From NCBI GenBank assembly GCA_934573855.1, contig CAKTMF010000008.1:62001-126000 (forward strand): DNA of 64,000 nt. The letters are read 5' to 3'. The notes below the pieces were generated by a model. It was not told the origin of the DNA and made no database searches. It saw nothing but the letters and a program-made list of their open reading frames with translations. Positions 59,791 to 64,000 of this stretch are shown one piece after another (the first letter of the stretch is position 1; each line of letters starts with the position of its first letter). The DNA is from an uncultured Oscillospiraceae bacterium. Its GTDB lineage: Bacteria; Bacillota; Clostridia; Oscillospirales; Oscillospiraceae. The translations under genes and the position numbers were made by a program.

Positions 59791-61062
59791 TCAGGCGGGG
59801 AGTATCTCAGTTGGGTGCGCGTAGGGGACATATATCGCCGCGTCGTAGGTCTCGGAGGGGGAGCGCCACACTCTGTAGGTGTAGGGGAAGAGCTTCATGA
59901 TGAACGAGTAGCTCTCGCCGAGGCTGCCCATAAAGCCCCATTCGTCCACGGCCTGACGCAGAGAGGAATCCTCGGGAATGAGCGAGAAGTCGAGATAGCT
60001 CATATCGCCGCCGCAGTTCTTCGCGGCCTTCGCGACGGGGTCCCATGAGTAAAAGCTGCGCGTTATGCGCTTTTGACTGCCGGGGAGATTGACCGTCGCC
60101 CTGTAGAAATCGGTGCCGACGGCGAAGTATCCGCTGCCCAGCTCATCCGCAAGAAAATGTCCCGTGACTTTGTCGTCGAGGGAGTTATAGGTGCCGTTGC
60201 GCTCGATGTGGCCGTTGTGGCCGGAGACGAAAATGCATTCGTGGCCGAGCTTTTCCTCCTGCGCGGATATCCACATGATGTTCTGCGCCATGAGCTTGTC
60301 ACGGAGCGCCGTACCCTCCCAGCCGGGGTCGCTGTAGGCCTTGCCAAGCTCGATGTTCTGCAGAAGTATGTCCGCGTGGTGGACGGCAAAATCGGCCTCA
60401 TCGCCGCAGGCCAGGAGCGCTTCGCGCACGGCGGTGATAGTCTCGGTGCGCTGCTCGTTCGTATAGCCGTCGGCGACCTCGTCCCCGTCCCACATCGCCT
60501 CGAGAGCAGATACGTCCACGCCGAGAGCCTTCGCGTCGCTGATGAGATAGCGGTAGTTGTATTCATAGCGCTGCATGTCAAAGCCGTAGAAGCGGAGCCG
60601 GTCCTTCTCGCCGGCCTTGTCGTTGTAATCGCGCATCCACTCGATGAGCGCGGCCATCTCGTCGGTGCGGTAGATGGCGAAGCCTATCGCTGCCGCCGCG
60701 TCGCGCGCCGTGCCGCCGACCTCGCCGTGAATATAGCGGTCGACATATTCGCAGCTGCCGAAATCGCCCTCGAGAGCGAAGGCGCGCACGCCGTATTTCT
60801 CGACCAGAAGCCTGAAAACATCCAGCTTCAGCTCCTGAAATTCCCTGTTGCCGTGCGTGGCCTCGCCCAGCGCGACGATGCGCGTACCCTCGGGTACCTT
60901 CATCGAGGCGATATCGGAGGCGTACTTCGCAAACTCCGCCGCGTCGGCGCTGCTGCCGGTGCCAAAGCCGCCGAAGGTGCAGTAGACCGCGCCCGTAAGG
61001 ACGAGCGCCGCCGTGATCCCCGCAATGATCCTGAGCGCAGTGTGTTTCTTTTTCATTTTCAT
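59791..61062 (-). CDS. Erythromycin esterase family protein, membrane-anchored
   Basis: 423 residues from the ATG at 61062, which follows GAGAGG (the frame opens at 61077). An N-terminal basic stretch and hydrophobic helix (about 7-30) indicate export or anchoring. The domain shows ALGEATHGNREFQELK (family motif with the catalytic His and Glu), ALEGDFGSCEYVDRYI, YGFDMQRYEY, and VSGHNGHIERNG. Ere enzymes open macrolide lactones, but many homologues have unknown substrates, so resistance is not claimed. It is the second gene after a YtrA-type regulator (34 bp). Confidence 0.85.
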   Translation of the reverse strand: MKMKKKHTALRIIAGITAALVLTGAVYCTFGGFGTGSSADAAEFAKYASDIASMKVPEGTRIVALGEATHGNREFQELKLDVFRLLVEKYGVRAFALEGDFGSCEYVDRYIHGEVGGTARDAAAAIGFAIYRTDEMAALIEWMRDYNDKAGEKDRLRFYGFDMQRYEYNYRYLISDAKALGVDVSALEAMWDGDEVADGYTNEQRTETITAVREALLACGDEADFAVHHADILLQNIELGKAYSDPGWEGTALRDKLMAQNIMWISAQEEKLGHECIFVSGHNGHIERNGTYNSLDDKVTGHFLADELGSGYFAVGTDFYRATVNLPGSQKRITRSFYSWDPVAKAAKNCGGDMSYLDFSLIPEDSSLRQAVDEWGFMGSLGESYSFIMKLFPYTYRVWRSPSETYDAAIYVPYAHPTEILPA

Positions 61063-61096
61063 TTTGTGTCCTCTCATTTTATCCGTCAGTCGGCCG

Positions 61097-61471
61097 TCAC
61101 TGCGCGTCGAGCAGCAGCGTTACGGTCTCAAGTATTTCCTCACGGCTCAGCCCGGCCGCCTCCGCTCTTGCGAGCGCCTCGGCCAGCTGCTTTTCCGCCT
61201 CATGCCGGCGAAACTCCAGCGCGAGCTGGGTGTCGGTACGCTCGACGAAGCTGCCCTTGCCGTGGACGGTGACGATAAGGCCCTCCTCCTCGAGCCGGTC
61301 ATAGGCCTTCTTGACCGTCAGCGCGGATATCTTCAGCTCCGCCGCAAGACTCCTGACCGAGGGAAGCGCTTCCCCCGCGGCGAGCTTCCCGTCAATGACG
61401 AGAGACTTTATCTGCGTCGTGAGCTGTTCGTATATCGGTGTCATCGACGAGCTGCTGAGCGTTATTTCCAT
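61097..61471 (-). CDS. GntR family regulator, YtrA subfamily
   Basis: 124 residues. The N-terminal winged helix (about 10-75: PIYEQLTTQIKSLVIDGKL, LPSVRSLAAELKISALTVKKAYDRLEEEGL) is followed by only about 45 residues of helical dimerisation region, the short C-terminus that defines YtrA-type regulators. They usually sense cell-envelope antibiotics and repress their own operon. GAGGTG precedes the ATG. Three tandem 10-bp repeats overlap its promoter. Confidence 0.9.
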   Translation of the reverse strand: MEITLSSSSMTPIYEQLTTQIKSLVIDGKLAAGEALPSVRSLAAELKISALTVKKAYDRLEEEGLIVTVHGKGSFVERTDTQLALEFRRHEAEKQLAEALARAEAAGLSREEILETVTLLLDAQ

Positions 61472-61490
61472 ATCATCACCTCAATGCGGT

Positions 61491-61523
61491 AAACAGTATA
61501 TAACAGTATATAACAGCTGTCAA
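61491..61523 (-). promoter_or_regulatory. Promoter with tandem 10-bp operator repeats for YtrA-type operon
   Basis: On the minus strand TTGACA (61523-61518) and TATACT (61500-61495) with a 17-bp spacer. On the plus strand AAACAGTATA, TAACAGTATA and TAACAGCTGT follow one another at 10-bp steps (61491-61520), covering the whole promoter, as expected for an autorepressor site. Confidence 0.8.
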
Positions 61524-61536
61524 GAGAAAAATAAGA

Positions 61537-61557
61537 AAGCCCTCCGAGGGAGGGCTT
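61537..61557 (-). terminator. Terminator of the larA-like/HAD operon
   Basis: A 9-bp stem (61537-61545 with 61549-61557) and, on the minus strand, TTCTTATTTTTC. Confidence 0.75.
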
Positions 61558-61569
61558 GAAATGATAAGC

Positions 61570-62391
61570 TCAGAGGGCGAATCTGCGTATCGCGGCCGCG
61601 ACGCCGTTCTCGTCGTTGCCTGCGGTGACGAAGTCGGCCTCGGCCTTGAGCGCAGGGTCGGCGTTGGCCATCGCGACGCTCAGCCCTGCCGCGCGGAACA
61701 TACCGATGTCGTTCAGCCCGTCGCCGAACACCATCGTATCCCGGATGTCTATGCCGAGCTTTTCGCACAGCGAGCGCAGGGCCGCGCCCTTGTCGGAGGC
61801 TTTGGTGTTTATCTCTATGTTGCAGTAGATGGAGCTTGTGATGTTGTAGTCAGGGAACAGCTCAGGCATGATTTTGAGCTGTTCGAGCCGCTGCTGCGGG
61901 TCCATGAAGTAAAAGAGCAGCTTCTGCACGGGCTTGTGCCGCTCGACGAGCCAGCTGCGCAGGTCGTATACCGGCGTTCTCAGCTCCTTGAGCATTTTCA
62001 GGAAGTTAGGGTCGGTGATGAGCCGCGGGAGATCGTCGTATATGTCCTTGCTCATCCACGCAAGGTCGTCCGCGTAGCAGTCGTAGAAAATGCCGATGGA
62101 CTCCGCGTAGTCGAGAAAGCGCATGGTCTCCTCAAAGGAGAGCGGGTACTCGCAGAGCTTGCGGTCCTCCAGCGCGTCGTACACGATCATGCCGTTGCAG
62201 AGAATGCTGTAGCGAAAATCCGGCCCCTTGAGTTCCTCGGGCAGACCGGGGTAGAGCCGCCCGGAGGCGGGGACGGTGAGTATGCCCTTGTCCGCAGCGG
62301 CCCTGAGAGCCGCGCGTGTCTCGGGCGTTATCTCCTTGCGCGAGGTGAGAAGAGTGCCGTCCAGATCAAACGCGATAAGCTTTATTGCCAT
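61570..62391 (-). CDS. Cof-type HAD-IIB phosphatase
   Basis: 273 residues with LIAFDLDGTLLTSRKEI (nucleophile Asp), VPASGRLY (motif II), a Lys in ASDKGAALRSL and VFGDGLNDIGMFRAAGLSVAMANA (motifs III-IV). The cap is the IIB type inserted between motifs II and III. Cof/YidA-like enzymes dephosphorylate sugar phosphates and flavin or pyridoxal phosphates with broad specificity. It starts 3 bp after the LarA-like stop, with the ribosome binding site inside that gene, so the two are coupled. Confidence 0.9.
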   Translation of the reverse strand: MAIKLIAFDLDGTLLTSRKEITPETRAALRAAADKGILTVPASGRLYPGLPEELKGPDFRYSILCNGMIVYDALEDRKLCEYPLSFEETMRFLDYAESIGIFYDCYADDLAWMSKDIYDDLPRLITDPNFLKMLKELRTPVYDLRSWLVERHKPVQKLLFYFMDPQQRLEQLKIMPELFPDYNITSSIYCNIEINTKASDKGAALRSLCEKLGIDIRDTMVFGDGLNDIGMFRAAGLSVAMANADPALKAEADFVTAGNDENGVAAAIRRFAL

Positions 62392-62394
62392 GCC

Positions 62395-63876
62395 TCATTC
62401 CTCCTGCGCGCAGCCGTTGGTGCCGTCGTAGTGCTGCCCCTTCATGCACAGGTGTACCGCGCCCAGCTTAAAGGTCTGCGGCAGGGCGAGTATGTTCGGC
62501 TCCGGCCCGGTGAATTTTTTCATCGCGTCGGCAAGAGCCTCCTCAAAGCTCGCGCGGGTCTTGAGTCCCATGCCCCGCGCTATCCCCGGCTCCTGCGCGC
62601 CGACGATATAGATGGCGGCGGTGTTCATCTCGGCGATATGCCCGCAGCTCATCATGCTGAAGCCGTGGAACGGGTGGAACGCGCCGCCGAAGCGATACTT
62701 GCGGATATACTCCTCATTGGTGGCGAACAGCTCGCCGTAGCGCTCCATGTCGGGGAGCGTGTTCATGTAGTCATGCTGGAACATTTCGTAAAGCTCCCGC
62801 GCGTAGGGCCAGCGCTCGTCGTGGAAGTAGCCGTTGCAGACCGAGGAGCAGATAATGACGCAGTTATCCTTCAAAACGCGCTTGTGGCGGATGATCTGCG
62901 CGGAGAGCGCCTGCATCATCTGGATGGGGTTCGTCCCCATGCCGTTGCCGTAGTGGAAATCCTGCGGCATGCCGAAAACCATGATGTCGTACTTCTTCTC
63001 CGCCCACTCGACATAGGTGCGCCTGTCCGCCACCTGCCACGAGACGGGCATCATCTCCTTCGCGTAGCCGGAGAATACCGCGATCTGACGGGAGAGGGTA
63101 TCAAGAACGGCGTCGCAGCAGAAGAACTTTCTGCCCATTTTTTCCTCCATGAACATGCCGATCTCGTCGAATTTCGAGCGCATGAGACTGTGGCCGGAGA
63201 CGGGGGTATAGTCCGCGCGGTGCATGACGGAGGTGTTGTGGTGGGCCGCGATGGAGCGCCAGTGGGTGATACCCGTGGCGCAGTGCTTGTAGCCGCCGGA
63301 GTAGCCGCCGTAGGGGTTGCCCTGCGTGTGGCCGATGAGGATGGCAAGGTCGGCTTCAAATACGGCCTTGTTCATTATGACCCGGTCGCCGCGCGCAGTG
63401 CAGCCGAGATCGACGAGGGCGTCATAGTCCTCCGAGTCGTGGCTGGTTATCTGATTCGTGGGATAGAACTCTCCGAAAAGCTCGTCGCCGAGTATCTTCC
63501 GCGCCTCCTCGCGGCCCGTGCGGGGGTGGAGGCCGTTGGAGAAGAGCAGGAGGATATCCTTTTTCTCAACGCCGGCCGCGTACAGCTCCTCGAGCAGCAC
63601 CCGGATGGCGACCTTGCGGTGCGCGGTGGGCTGGACGCCGCCCTTTACTATGTCGGGAATGACAAAGACGACGCGGCTGCCCCTGCGGACAAGCTCGGAT
63701 ACGGGCGGCATGCCTATGGGGTGACGGACAGATTCGCGCGTGGCGGCAGAGAGGCTGTCCCAGTCCTGCGGCAGGCAGGGAGGATCCGCGACCGTGACGC
63801 CGGGGATGAACACGTCCGTGCCGTCCGGAAGCTCGGCGCTCATAAGACCGCTGCCGTACTCAAGATCAAGCTTCAT
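62395..63876 (-). CDS. LarA-family (nickel-dependent lactate racemase-like) protein
   Basis: 493 residues. LarA signatures are present: His117 in LFSNGLHPRTGREE, His183 in LIGHTQGNPYGGYSGGYKHC and Lys197, equivalent to the Lys that binds the nickel-pincer cofactor. The family interconverts or epimerises 2-hydroxy acids. The cofactor genes larB, larC and larE are not in the window, and the protein is longer than L. plantarum LarA (about 424), so the exact substrate is open. The ATG overlaps the stop of the truncated upstream gene. Confidence 0.82.
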   Translation of the reverse strand: MKLDLEYGSGLMSAELPDGTDVFIPGVTVADPPCLPQDWDSLSAATRESVRHPIGMPPVSELVRRGSRVVFVIPDIVKGGVQPTAHRKVAIRVLLEELYAAGVEKKDILLLFSNGLHPRTGREEARKILGDELFGEFYPTNQITSHDSEDYDALVDLGCTARGDRVIMNKAVFEADLAILIGHTQGNPYGGYSGGYKHCATGITHWRSIAAHHNTSVMHRADYTPVSGHSLMRSKFDEIGMFMEEKMGRKFFCCDAVLDTLSRQIAVFSGYAKEMMPVSWQVADRRTYVEWAEKKYDIMVFGMPQDFHYGNGMGTNPIQMMQALSAQIIRHKRVLKDNCVIICSSVCNGYFHDERWPYARELYEMFQHDYMNTLPDMERYGELFATNEEYIRKYRFGGAFHPFHGFSMMSCGHIAEMNTAAIYIVGAQEPGIARGMGLKTRASFEEALADAMKKFTGPEPNILALPQTFKLGAVHLCMKGQHYDGTNGCAQEE

Positions 63877-64000
63877 ATATGCTCCTCTCTTTCTCTGCGG
63901 TCGAGGTGTCTTCTGCCCATATCGTCCGCGGCCCGGATGGCGTATTTCAGCGTCTGCTCGCTGACTGCAAACGGTTCGTGGTGGATGAGCGCGTTTTTGT
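63873..64000 (-). CDS. C-terminal end of an unidentified gene, cut by window edge
   Basis: About 42 codons remain open to the window edge, ending HLDRREREEHI and a TGA that shares bases with the LarA-like ATG (ATGA). AGAGAGGAG inside this end provides the ribosome binding site of the next gene. It is therefore the upstream member of the same operon. The fragment (with HHEPFAVSEQTLKYAI) is too short for me to name. Confidence 0.6.
   Translation of the reverse strand, partial: KNALIHHEPFAVSEQTLKYAIRAADDMGRRHLDRREREEHI

Noticed and set aside
59791..61062. A confirmed macrolide-resistance gene
   Set aside because: Only the family is evident. Many erythromycin-esterase-like proteins do not act on macrolides, and this one has a membrane anchor, unlike cytoplasmic EreA/EreB.
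1..64000. Prophage, integrase, toxin-antitoxin pair, CRISPR array or rRNA/tRNA genes
   Set aside because: None of the protein families or repeat patterns needed for these was found on either strand.

Overview
The window is chromosomal DNA from a GC-rich spore-former-type Clostridia, most likely an Oscillospirales/Ruminococcaceae-like gut anaerobe. The evidence is a Spo0A orthologue, AddAB instead of RecBCD, Gram-positive lipoproteins with LxAC lipoboxes, VanY-type and CnaB surface proteins, and textbook sigma-A promoters (TTGACA-17-TATAAT) with strong GGAGG ribosome binding sites. I see no rRNA, tRNA, CRISPR array, integrase, transposase or prophage. The species is inferred, not proven.

Layout. 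0-4.8 kb: 3' part of a giant CnaB-repeat surface protein. 4.9-8.6 kb: DUF1836 protein, DegV, isochorismatase-like hydrolase, aminotransferase. 8.7-15.5 kb: addB-addA. 15.6-19.5 kb: L31, a MarR regulator and an MBOAT/DHHW acetylation pair. 19.5-25.7 kb: MFS transporter, glycerophosphodiesterase, thiI, cinA, HtrA-type protease. 25.8-29.4 kb: a visibly AT-richer insert with an APC permease, an acid-sugar dehydratase-like enolase-superfamily enzyme and a GntR/FCD regulator, followed by two copies of a 14-bp palindrome. 29.5-33.4 kb: phosphoribosyltransferase, TerB-like/AAA protein, a 52-residue ORF, rsmE, HAD phosphatase. 33.4-37.3 kb: FbpABC/AfuABC-type ABC transporter. 37.7-39.4 kb: rpsB-tsf. 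39.5-44.5 kb: VanY-type peptidase, MBL hydrolase, spo0A, secreted barnase-type RNase, GtrII-like membrane protein. 44.8-48.7 kb: alpha- and beta-galactosidase operon. 49.2-57.0 kb: an oligopeptide (Opp-type) ABC operon with two unusual domain insertions. 57.1-64 kb: MFS transporter, DUF559 endonuclease cassette, GNAT, erythromycin-esterase-like protein with a YtrA-type regulator, Cof HAD phosphatase and a LarA-family protein.

Most notable. (1) The Opp operon encodes an OppC permease with a seven-repeat RCC1-like beta-propeller inserted in the extracytoplasmic loop between TM1 and the GTDxLGRD motif. Its OppF ATPase carries a helical, coiled-coil-rich insertion of about 175 residues between Walker A and the Q-loop, and a small single-TM protein ends the operon. 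(2) Spo0A has Glu57 where the phosphoacceptor Asp should be, and lacks one acidic pocket residue, while its DNA-binding domain is conserved and four TGTCGAA boxes lie upstream. (3) A secreted barnase lies just upstream of spo0A with no barstar nearby. (4) Twin-hairpin repeats occur at 44.6 kb and, inverted, on both sides of a DUF559 gene at 58.6-59.1 kb.
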